Shown: positions 57,579-64,000 of the stretch, one piece after another | Layout of the letters: each line of letters begins with the position of its first letter | Position numbering within the stretch: the stretch's first letter is position 1 | NCBI RefSeq assembly: GCF_900104305.1 | Contig: NZ_FNJC01000001.1 | Coordinates: 545,228 to 609,227, forward strand | Origin: Filomicrobium insigne | GTDB taxonomy: Bacteria > Pseudomonadota > Alphaproteobacteria > Rhizobiales > Hyphomicrobiaceae | DNA: 64,000 nt | Reading direction: 5' to 3' | Translations under genes and position numbers: made by a program | The notes under the pieces: model-generated | Told to the model about the DNA's origin: nothing | What the model saw: the letters and a program-made list of their open reading frames with translations, nothing else | Database searches by the model: none

Positions 57579-58823
57579 ATGGCAAAGCTAAAACTGACCG
57601 ATGCCGCGATACGGGCGGCCAAGCCACGCGCGCGGCCCTATAAGCTTTCTGACGGCCGCGGGCTTCACCTCCTCATCACCCCTACCGGTTCCCGCCTCTG
57701 GCGGATGCAGTATCGGTTCGGCGGCAAGCAGAAGCTGATCGCCTTCGGCTCCTATGCGGGTGCCGGCAGCGAGGGGCTTTCGCTTGAGCAAGCGCGCGCC
57801 AAGGTCAGTGAAGCCCGCGCGCTGCTGAAGAACGGTATCGACCCCGCCACGCAAAAGAGGTTGGACAAGATTGCCGGCAAGATCGCCGGGGCCAACACCT
57901 TTGGCATCGTTGCCGACGAGTACGTCGCCAAGATTGAGGCTGAGGGCCGGGCGCCGGTAACCCTCGACAAGGCGCGGTGGCTCATCGACTTAGCAAGACC
58001 TACGTTGGCCGAGCGGCCCATTGCAGAAATCAAGCCTGCAGAGCTTCTCGTCATTCTGCAGAAAGTGGCCGGTCGAGGGCAATTAGAAACCGCCCGCCGT
58101 ATGCGCAGCTTACTGTCCCGGATCTTTCGTTTTGCCGTTGCTACGGCCCGGGCAGAAAGCGACCCCGCGGCGCCACTGGTCGGCGCAATTGCGGCCCCCA
58201 CAGTGACACACCGCGCCGCCATCCTCGACCCGAAGGAGTTCGGTGGCCTCTTACGCGCGATCGACGGCTACGACGGCCAGCCAGCAACACATGCAGCCCT
58301 CAAGTTGATGGCGCTGCTCTTCCCGCGCCCCGGCGAGCTGCGGCAGGCCGACTGGAAAGAACTCGACCTGGACAAAGCGATTTGGGTCATTCCGGCCAGC
58401 CGCACCAAGATGCGCAAGGAACACCGAGTGCCTCTGCCACGGCAGGCGGCAGCGATACTGCGGCAGCTGCACGAGTTCACCGGCCCCAAGGGCCTCGTCT
58501 TCCCGAGTGTGCGCACGCCCCGGCGCCCCATCTCCGATGGCACCCTGAATGCCGCCTTGCGGCGTCTCGGCTACGCGAAGGAAGAGGCCACCGCTCACGG
58601 CTTCAGGAGCAGCGCCAGCACTATGCTTAACGAGCTGGGCTTCGACCCCGACGTGATCGAGGCCGCCTTGGCCCATGTCGACGGCGACGCGGTGCGTCGC
58701 GCCTATAACCGAGCGACCTATTGGGACCAGCGCGTCGAGCTTATGCAGCGTTGGGCGGATCATCTGGATACGTTGCGCGAAGGTGCCAAGGTCATCAGGC
58801 GCGACTTTGGCGGCGCAGCCTAA
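57579..58823 (+). CDS. int: Tyrosine site-specific integrase (P4 type, DUF4102 N-terminus)
   Basis: 414 residues from the ATG at 57579, with AAGGACCGGGG upstream. The DUF4102 arm-binding domain (KLTDAAIRAAKPRARPYKLSDGRGLHLLITP...) comes first, then a core-binding domain, then the catalytic part with Arg255 (PRPGELR), His340 and Arg343 (HGFR), His366 (ALAHV) and nucleophile Tyr376 (RRAYNRA). All catalytic residues are in place, so it is probably active. It is the integrase of an element inserted at tRNA-Leu. Confidence 0.96.
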   Translation: MAKLKLTDAAIRAAKPRARPYKLSDGRGLHLLITPTGSRLWRMQYRFGGKQKLIAFGSYAGAGSEGLSLEQARAKVSEARALLKNGIDPATQKRLDKIAGKIAGANTFGIVADEYVAKIEAEGRAPVTLDKARWLIDLARPTLAERPIAEIKPAELLVILQKVAGRGQLETARRMRSLLSRIFRFAVATARAESDPAAPLVGAIAAPTVTHRAAILDPKEFGGLLRAIDGYDGQPATHAALKLMALLFPRPGELRQADWKELDLDKAIWVIPASRTKMRKEHRVPLPRQAAAILRQLHEFTGPKGLVFPSVRTPRRPISDGTLNAALRRLGYAKEEATAHGFRSSASTMLNELGFDPDVIEAALAHVDGDAVRRAYNRATYWDQRVELMQRWADHLDTLREGAKVIRRDFGGAA

Positions 58824-58864
58824 TGCTTAACTTGAACGAACCGTATTGTGGCGCGCCTCAACGA

Positions 58865-59191
58865 CTATTTGGTAAAGCCGTGGGATTTTGCTACCCGCTC
58901 TATCTGTCGGCAATGAGCTGTTTTGGCTGATTTGCTCATCTGCTCGAGTTCAAAGCGTGCACCACTCGTGCTCATCGCGAGTTCCCCCGGGAACTTCATG
59001 TCGTCCGGCGGCACCATCTTATCGACATAGGCCGCAATAGCTGCCTGGTCATAGGATAACCCGCACGCTTCCTCTGCGGCGATAACCCTCGCGAGGTTGC
59101 TAGCGATCTCAAACCGCTCCATATCGGAGAGTGCATGAGCGGTGCTCGGCATCAGAGCAACCGCGCCTGCGATGGAGAGTACCATCTTCAT
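58865..59191 (-). CDS. Hypothetical exported protein
   Basis: 108 residues with a signal peptide (MKMVLSIAGAVALMPSTAHA) followed by an alpha-helical domain containing two cysteines (EEACGLS, TAHCRQ) that could form one disulphide in the periplasm. I do not recognise a family. It lies on the island between the integrase and a second minus-strand gene and may be cargo. It is 41 bases from the convergent integrase end. Confidence 0.6.
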   Translation of the reverse strand: MKMVLSIAGAVALMPSTAHALSDMERFEIASNLARVIAAEEACGLSYDQAAIAAYVDKMVPPDDMKFPGELAMSTSGARFELEQMSKSAKTAHCRQIERVAKSHGFTK

Positions 59192-59296
59192 TGACCTATT
59201 TCTCCTGCCAGTCTCGGGAACACTTCGTGATCCGACGGAATTGCTTCTGCCCTTAGCGGCTAACCGCTAGGTATTGGATGGTCTGGTCAAGAGCCT

Positions 59297-59878
59297 TCAA
59301 TCCCTTGGAAGCTCGATCCTGCTGACATTGGTGTCGCTCCGGAATAGACGACCATCAAATCGCACATGATCGCCAATCTTCAGACTGGACATGGTCTGAT
59401 ACAGCGGGGAGTTCGCGGGGATTAGCGTGTTATCTGCGAAATCAGAAAAGGAATTGTTCCAGGTCGATAGATATATGTAGTCTGCGATTTCCACGCTGAG
59501 AACGCCGAGGCCGTCCCCGTTGGTGCTGAGCGTCGCCACCCGTCCGACCCATCCTCCGATCGTGCGCGAATTCAACGTTGAGCAGACCGCCTTGGCGCGT
59601 GCCGGACGAGTTGCTCCACGCTTGAAATCCGTGTCAGCAGCGGCGAACTCAATACGAGCGTTCTCTACCACCTTCAAAAACGCAATTTGCGCAGTGGGCT
59701 GTTTCAGAAGACGTTCCCGTTCCGCCTGTCTCTCCGCCGCCTCTTCAGCCGCCTTCTTCTTTCGGGCGCTCTCGTGTGCGTCCCAGGCGGCAGCATCCAA
59801 TATTCCAGCCTTGGCAGCGAGATCTTGGTCGGATGCGGATCGCCAGCCTGCTTCTTGCGCCTCGCGCTCTCTCTCCAT
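59297..59878 (-). CDS. Uncharacterised protein, possibly 5'-truncated, meeting cas7 head to head
   Basis: 193 residues from the ATG at 59878; the frame continues to 60049, but beyond about 59895 it only mirrors the cas7 coding strand. It has an Ala/Glu/Arg-rich coiled-coil stretch (about 25-70) and a C-terminal beta domain with IGGWVGRVATLSTNGDGLGVLSVEIAD...TWNNSFSD and KIGDHVRFDGRLFRSD, an arrangement seen in unnamed plasmid- and phage-borne proteins (from memory, not searched). Many such proteins have an N-terminal membrane or targeting region, which is absent here, so the 5' end may have been lost at the same junction that cut cas7. Confidence 0.55.
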   Translation of the reverse strand: MEREREAQEAGWRSASDQDLAAKAGILDAAAWDAHESARKKKAAEEAAERQAERERLLKQPTAQIAFLKVVENARIEFAAADTDFKRGATRPARAKAVCSTLNSRTIGGWVGRVATLSTNGDGLGVLSVEIADYIYLSTWNNSFSDFADNTLIPANSPLYQTMSSLKIGDHVRFDGRLFRSDTNVSRIELPRD

Positions 59879-59897
59879 CGACGCGAGGGTAATCCGT

Positions 59898-60923
59898 ACG
59901 CGCATCTCCTCACAATGCCTGAAGCGACATTGGCGGACCGCAGAAGATAATTGGTCGCTCAAGAATGTTGGTGCCCCCATGGGGGTGCGCTCTCGCGAAA
60001 TCCCTGAACGCCGGATCCTACCGGCGCTATCGGCTGCGCAGCTTGGCACGCCGGAAGTCCATCAAGCCATTTGTGAAGCCATGGCTCTCAGCCTTCATGG
60101 AGAAAAATCGGCGAAAGTGAAAGACAGGCAGGCGCTGCTCTTGGGGGAACCGGAAATCGACTATCTCACTAAGAAGGCGATTACCATTGCCGAAAGTCAT
60201 CAAGACCCAAATGCTGCCTCTGATGCAGTCAAGGCGCTTTTTGCGAAGAGCGAGAAGGCAAACCTTTCCGCGCTCCGCGAGCGGGGCGCATTGACGGCGG
60301 GCCTTGAGGCGGCGCTCTTTGGACGCATGATTACGTCTGACAGAGAGGCCATCACCGACGCCGCGATCCACGTCGCACATGCTTTCACAGTACACACGGA
60401 AGCCTCGGAAAGTGATTACTTCACCGTTGTCGACGATCTGACTTACGAGGCAGGCGAAGCAGGGGCCGGAGGCCTCTTCGATACCGAACTGACAGCCGGC
60501 CTGTTCTACGGCTACGTCGTAATTGACGTGCCCCTTCTAATTGCCAACCTGACTGATGATCCGGCGCTCGCCGGAAAGGTCGTCGAGCACCTAGTCCATC
60601 TCATCGCCAGTGTCTCCCCCGGGGCAAAGAAGGGGTCTACGGCTCCCTATGCGTATGCCGAGCTGATGTTAATCGAGGCTGGCAGCCGTCAGCCACGAAC
60701 CCTCGCGAACGGCTTTCGCACTCCTTGCGCCGCTCGCGTCGAGGCCGCGACAAGCGCGCTCGCAAGCTACCTTGGCAAAGTCGACGCAGCATACGGGAAC
60801 AGCGAAATGCGCCGTCATACGTCGGTGGAGCCATGTACTCCGCCGCATTCTCAAGCTTCGCCCCTCCCCGAACTGGCCTCCTGGGCGCGCGAGTTGGTTG
60901 CTGCGCACCCTGCAGGAGCATGA
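59898..60923 (+). pseudogene. cas7e: Type I-E Cas7 (Cse4/CasC), 5'-truncated
   Basis: Recognisable Cas7e sequence begins at TRISSQCLKRHWRTAEDN (59898) and runs 341 residues to 60923, with MGVRSREIPERRILPAL, GRMITSDREAITDAAIHVAHAFTVHTEASESDYFTVVDDL and TELTAGLFYGYVVIDVPLL. In intact Cas7e about 35 residues, including the first beta strand of the RNA-binding fold, precede RISSQ; these are missing. The frame stays open upstream to 59520, but that part is the antisense of the neighbouring gene. The first in-frame ATG within Cas7 is at 59979 and would lose still more. Cas7 forms the Cascade backbone on crRNA, so the protein is probably defective unless an in-frame upstream start restores a usable N-terminus. 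The stop overlaps the cas5 start. Confidence 0.88.
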
Positions 60924-61699
60924 AGCGGATGCCCGACCATTTGATTTTGCGGCTCGAAGCTCCCCTAATGGCCTTTGGCGGCACCATGATCGATGCCAAC
61001 GGGCCGACGCTGGAGTTTCCGTTGGTCTCGCTTGTCACGGGCCTGATCGCCAACGCTCTCGGGTTGCGGCGCGAAGAACGCGAGGCGCACCAGCGTTTGC
61101 AGGAGCGTATTGTCATGGGCGTACGCATCGACCGGCCAGGAACGGAGCTGCGTGATTTCCAAACCGCCCAACTCTCTGCACGCGATAAGGGGTGGACGAC
61201 ACGCGGTGAGCCCGAACGCCGGGCTGGCGGGGCAGCGACCTACAAATCTCCACATATCCGCCTGCGCTATCATCGCGCCGACGCATGTGTGATCGTCGCT
61301 ATGCGTCTAGAACCAGCCGATGAATTCCCAACACTTGCAGATATATCGGCCGCTTTCGAGTATCCCGCGCGACCGCTATTCATCGGTCGCAAGCCTTGCC
61401 TGCCCTCTGGCCCGATCCTAGCTGCGCCCCCGACCGAGGCTGAGAATGTGCTCGCTGCTCTGAGTGCTTGGCCGCTGGCTTGGACCACACAGGGACGAAC
61501 GCGGCGCGATGCAACGCCCGAAGAGAGCATCACGGTCGTAATACCCGCAGCCGAACCCCGGCCCGCGGGACCTCACCGCGCCACAAGGCTGACCGATCAC
61601 CGCGATTGGATATCAGGCGTACACGCAGGAGAGAGTGAACTGTACGTCTTTAGGCTTCCTCGCGCATCCTTCCCGCCCCACGAAGGGACGCGGCTATGA
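60920..61699 (+). CDS. cas5e: Type I-E Cas5 (CasD)
   Basis: 259 residues from the ATG at 60920, overlapping the cas7 stop; an ATG at 60929 is the alternative with better ribosome-site spacing. The Cas5 N-terminal RAMP motif DHLILRLEAPLMAFGG and the region PTLEFPLVSLVTGLIANALGL are family-typical, with RPLFIGRKPCLPSGPI further on. Cas5 caps the 5' handle of the crRNA in Cascade. Length is normal and no defect is seen. Confidence 0.93.
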   Translation: MKRMPDHLILRLEAPLMAFGGTMIDANGPTLEFPLVSLVTGLIANALGLRREEREAHQRLQERIVMGVRIDRPGTELRDFQTAQLSARDKGWTTRGEPERRAGGAATYKSPHIRLRYHRADACVIVAMRLEPADEFPTLADISAAFEYPARPLFIGRKPCLPSGPILAAPPTEAENVLAALSAWPLAWTTQGRTRRDATPEESITVVIPAAEPRPAGPHRATRLTDHRDWISGVHAGESELYVFRLPRASFPPHEGTRL

Positions 61700-62457
61700 C
61701 CGAGAACGCAACTGCGGAGCCGCTGTTTATGATCCAATTGCAGCCCGACCCTGTCCGGGCGGGCTTGTGGATCGCGGGAGAAGGGCTCTCGAAGCGTGGA
61801 GCCGACGACGGCTATGGTTGGCACGCGCTGCTCAAAGCCGCCTTCGGCGAGCTGGCGCCGCAACCGTTCCGGATTATCGATCATCCGCGAAAGCCTCCGC
61901 AACTTCTCGGCTATACACGAGCCAACTTGTCGACGCTGCGCGACCACGCCGAAACCTTCGCTGAACCGGCTGTCGCCGCCGCATTGGGCCTTGACAGCCT
62001 TGCTGCCAAGCGCATGCCGGACTGTTTCGCAACCGACCAGCGCCTCGGTTTCGAGGTTCGCGTGCGGCCAACGATCCGCCAACACTTGGCGGATGACCGC
62101 ACGAGGAACCGCGAACGCGATGTCTTTCTAGCGGCAGCTGAAAAAGCCGGCCCGCGCGCAACCCGCACAGGTCTCGATCGCGCCACCGTCTATGCGGAAT
62201 GGCTCGGCGGCCGTCTGGGGGCCTATGGAGCTAGGCTGATCGAGGCTCGGCCGCTCGCGTTGCGTCGCACCCGCGTCAGCCGACGAAACGGCAAAAGAGA
62301 ATTGGTTGGTGACATCGAAGGGCCGGACGCCGTTTTTGAAGGCATACTGAAGGTAACATGTCCCGATGCCTTTCGACGTCTGCTTGGTCGCGGCGTTGGC
62401 CGCCACCGAGCGTTCGGCTTCGGCATGCTCCTCCTGCGCCCCGCACCATCGGAGTAG
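61696..62457 (+). CDS. cas6e: Type I-E Cas6 (CasE) crRNA-processing endonuclease
   Basis: 253 residues overlapping cas5 by four bases. The catalytic histidine lies in DDGYGWHALLKAAFGEL (about His43) and the RNA-binding glycine-rich loop in GRGVGRHRAFGFGMLLL near the C-terminus. Cas6e cuts the pre-crRNA at the base of the repeat hairpin. It looks complete, so crRNA could still be made. Confidence 0.95.
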   Translation: MTENATAEPLFMIQLQPDPVRAGLWIAGEGLSKRGADDGYGWHALLKAAFGELAPQPFRIIDHPRKPPQLLGYTRANLSTLRDHAETFAEPAVAAALGLDSLAAKRMPDCFATDQRLGFEVRVRPTIRQHLADDRTRNRERDVFLAAAEKAGPRATRTGLDRATVYAEWLGGRLGAYGARLIEARPLALRRTRVSRRNGKRELVGDIEGPDAVFEGILKVTCPDAFRRLLGRGVGRHRAFGFGMLLLRPAPSE

Positions 62458-62461
62458 GACA

Positions 62462-63355
62462 ATGCTGCTTGGGCGTCTGGGCCTCGATAAAGCCCGCATT
62501 CCACATTCCGACCGGCACGGCCTGATTTTTCTCGACCGCGGTAGGCTTGAGGTGGAGGACGGATGCCTACGTTTCATGACCGCTGGCGGAGGTATGCTCG
62601 ATGCCGGCGATTATCAAATACCTCATCAATCCGTGTCGATCGTCTTGCTCGGACCCGGCTCTTCCGTCACCCATGATGCGCTGCGCATTCTCGCCGCGCA
62701 CGGCTGCGCACTTGCAGCCATTGGCAATGATGGAGTGCGCTTTTACACGGCCCCGCCTCTATTGCCCGACACATCTGCACTTGCCCGTCGCCAGGTAACA
62801 CTTTGGGCCTCAAGCCAGCAACGCATTGCCGTTGCGCGCCAGATGTATGCCATTCGCTTTGGCGAAGAGGTCAAGGCCCGTACGATCGAAATGCTACGGG
62901 GGATGGAGGGCGCACGCCTCAAGCGCCTTTATGAACTTACAGCTCAGAAATACGGTGTCCCATGGCACGGCCGACGCTATGATCGTGCCAATCCAAATGC
63001 TACTGACGTGCCAAACCAGGCGATAAATCATGCGGCCAGCGCCGTTGAAGCTGCGGCTGCGATCGCCGTTGCTTCGACGGCCACCATCCCCCAGCTAGGC
63101 TTCGTCCACGAAGATAGCGGCCAGTCATTTGTGCTGGACATCGCTGACCTTGTCCGACACGACGTAACCCTGCCCATCGCCTTTGGCGCAGCTAAGCAAT
63201 TTATGAAGAATGAACGAGAGAACCTAGAACGCCTCGTTCGTACACGGGCGGCTGAGATATTCAACCGCGAGCAGGTCGTGGCGAGGCTTATCGAGCACAT
63301 AAAGACGCTCCTGGAGGAGCAGGTTTCAGGATACATTTCTACGTCGCAATCGTAA
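62462..63355 (+). CDS. cas1: Type I-E Cas1 integrase
   Basis: 297 residues from the ATG at 62462, four bases past cas6e. The metal ligands match E. coli Cas1 with a constant offset of eight: Glu149 (GMEGARLK), His216 (GFVHEDSG), Asp226 and Asp229 (VLDIADL). With Cas2 it inserts new spacers at the leader end. No damage is visible. Confidence 0.96.
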   Translation: MLLGRLGLDKARIPHSDRHGLIFLDRGRLEVEDGCLRFMTAGGGMLDAGDYQIPHQSVSIVLLGPGSSVTHDALRILAAHGCALAAIGNDGVRFYTAPPLLPDTSALARRQVTLWASSQQRIAVARQMYAIRFGEEVKARTIEMLRGMEGARLKRLYELTAQKYGVPWHGRRYDRANPNATDVPNQAINHAASAVEAAAAIAVASTATIPQLGFVHEDSGQSFVLDIADLVRHDVTLPIAFGAAKQFMKNERENLERLVRTRAAEIFNREQVVARLIEHIKTLLEEQVSGYISTSQS

Positions 63356-63366
63356 GAGGTTTGGGT

Positions 63367-63675
63367 ATGCCCCTATGCATTGTCGTAACCCGCGATGTCG
63401 AAATGCGTTACCGCGGGTTCCTGGGGTCCGTGATGCTCGAACTCTCCCCAGGACTTTATATCGGACCTAATCTCAGCAAGGGCGTGCGTGAGCGCGTCTG
63501 GAGCGTGGTCTCAGACTGGCACGCTTCCCTTCAAACCGGCAGCGTTGTCATGGCGTGGCGCGATCGCAGCGCTCCTGGTGGCATCCGCGTGCAATCTTTG
63601 GGGGAGCCGCCGAAGGACCTCGTCAAGCATGAGGGTTCCCTTCTCGTTCGCCGGGCATTACGTGGCAGTTGCTGA
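63367..63675 (+). CDS. cas2: Type I-E Cas2
   Basis: 102 residues from the ATG at 63367 (MPLCIVVTRDVEMRYRGFLGS), with AGAGG upstream. The I-E type marks are RGFLGSVMLELSPGLYIGPNLSKGVRERVW and the basic C-terminal region. It holds the Cas1 dimers on the prespacer. Length is near the I-E norm. The CRISPR leader begins at its stop. Confidence 0.95.
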   Translation: MPLCIVVTRDVEMRYRGFLGSVMLELSPGLYIGPNLSKGVRERVWSVVSDWHASLQTGSVVMAWRDRSAPGGIRVQSLGEPPKDLVKHEGSLLVRRALRGSC

Positions 63676-63720
63676 GTGTTCTTTGACAAGTGAAGCAATT
63701 TCAGTTCTTTAGAGGGTAGA
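63676..63720 (+). promoter_or_regulatory. CRISPR leader
   Basis: A 45-base A/T-rich stretch between the cas2 stop and the first repeat. In type I-E loci this holds the array promoter and the IHF site needed for spacer insertion. I could not find a perfect IHF consensus in it, though ihfB is present in this genome. Confidence 0.7.
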
Positions 63721-64000
63721 GGTTCCTCCGCCCACGCGGAGGTCGTCCCAAGCCATGCGTCTGATAACGCCGCATGATCACGGTTCCTCCGCCCACGCGG
63801 AGGTCGTCCCGTACCAGTAATCATACTAGGCTTATACCGATAGGTTCCTCCGCCCACGCGGAGGTCGTCCCTGGAAGGTCCAGAAATGGCGCTGCGGCCC
63901 TCCGGTTCCTCCGCCCACGCGGAGGTCGTCCCGGGACGCCACCGGGTGTATGGCTGCTTGAAGCGGTTCCTCCGCCCACGCGGAGGTCGTCCCCCAACGA
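63721..64000 (+). CRISPR. Type I-E CRISPR array (continues past the window)
   Basis: Five identical 29-base repeats begin at 63721, 63782, 63843, 63904 and 63965, each starting GGTTCCTCCGCCCACG and ending GGAGGTCGTCCC. Four complete spacers are all exactly 32 bases (61-base period); a fifth is cut by the edge. The repeat folds as CCTCCGC-CCAC-GCGGAGG, the Cas6e hairpin, leaving a 7-8 base 3' piece as the crRNA 5' handle. No repeat shows decay. Confidence 0.99.

Larger units (their letters stand above)
57405..64000. mobile_element. Left part of a tRNA-Leu genomic island carrying a CRISPR-Cas remnant
   Basis: Bounded on the left by the 3' end of tRNA-Leu(CAG), starting with a tyrosine integrase and continuing through uncharacterised genes and the cas locus beyond the window. 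The base composition looks more GC-rich than the flanking core; I did not compute it. The right boundary (a repeat of the tRNA end) is outside the window. Confidence 0.75.

Noticed and set aside
59879..60049. Upstream extension of the minus-strand gene at 59297
   Set aside because: This part is the antisense of recognisable cas7 sequence, so it is not original coding sequence of that gene.
57405..64000. A right attachment repeat of the tRNA-Leu 3' end inside the window
   Set aside because: I read through the segment and saw no second copy; the island must end beyond 64000 if it is still intact.

Overview
The window reads as chromosome of an alphaproteobacterium, most likely a member of the Hyphomicrobiales. 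The support is the housekeeping order (trpF-trpB, lapA-like, ihfB, sppA, rpsA, cmk, aroA, an FYDLN-motif TIGR02300 gene, tRNA-Ala), the Hsp20-DUF1150 pair, and many TRAP and ABC importers. This is inference from gene content and order; no database was searched. Both ends are cut: a GGDEF-EAL gene runs off the left edge and a CRISPR array runs off the right edge.

Layout. 1-3.7 kb: GGDEF-EAL protein and an orphan TRAP receptor. 3.9-12.7 kb: core genes, with trpB followed by a terminator instead of trpA. 12.9-18.7 kb: tRNA-Ala(GGC), two small coupled genes, and an HlyD / RbbA-like / YhhJ-like ABC-2 efflux operon. 18.7-24.0 kb: a LysR regulator divergent from a TAXI-type TRAP transporter plus a nitrilase, which looks like a nitrile (or related) uptake-and-hydrolysis unit. 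24.1-35.4 kb: one long minus-strand unit, urtABCDE-ureD-ureAB(fused)-ureC-ureE-ureF-ureG-hupE, for urea import, nickel urease and its maturation. It is preceded by a consensus-perfect sigma-54 promoter, which points to nitrogen control. 36.1-41.0 kb: a two-subunit molybdenum hydroxylase, an aldo/keto reductase and a divergent LysR. 41.0-44.2 kb: an exported Ntn-type amidase and an arsR-arsC-acr3 arsenic operon. 44.3-51.6 kb: a GntR regulator with a palindromic operator, a DctPQM TRAP transporter, a DUF3604/PHP-like hydrolase and a TauE/SafE exporter. 51.7-57.1 kb: glycosyltransferase, ABC-F ATPase, zinc-ribbon protein, Hsp20/DUF1150 and an NDUFA9-like protein.

57.3-64.0 kb is a genomic island. 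A P4-type tyrosine integrase lies next to the 3' end of tRNA-Leu(CAG), with five GTTGGTA-like repeats just before the integrase gene. After two uncharacterised minus-strand genes comes a type I-E CRISPR-Cas remnant: cas7e without its first ~35 codons, then intact-looking cas5e, cas6e, cas1 and cas2, a short leader, and an array of identical 29-base repeats with 32-base spacers. cas3, cas8e (cse1) and cas11 (cse2) are absent; where they would be, the locus abuts a gene of opposite orientation. It therefore keeps adaptation and crRNA processing but no complete interference complex, which is the most unusual feature here.

Common theme: nitrogen acquisition (urea, possibly nitriles and amides) served by high-affinity importers, on a chromosome that also carries a mobile, rearranged CRISPR locus.
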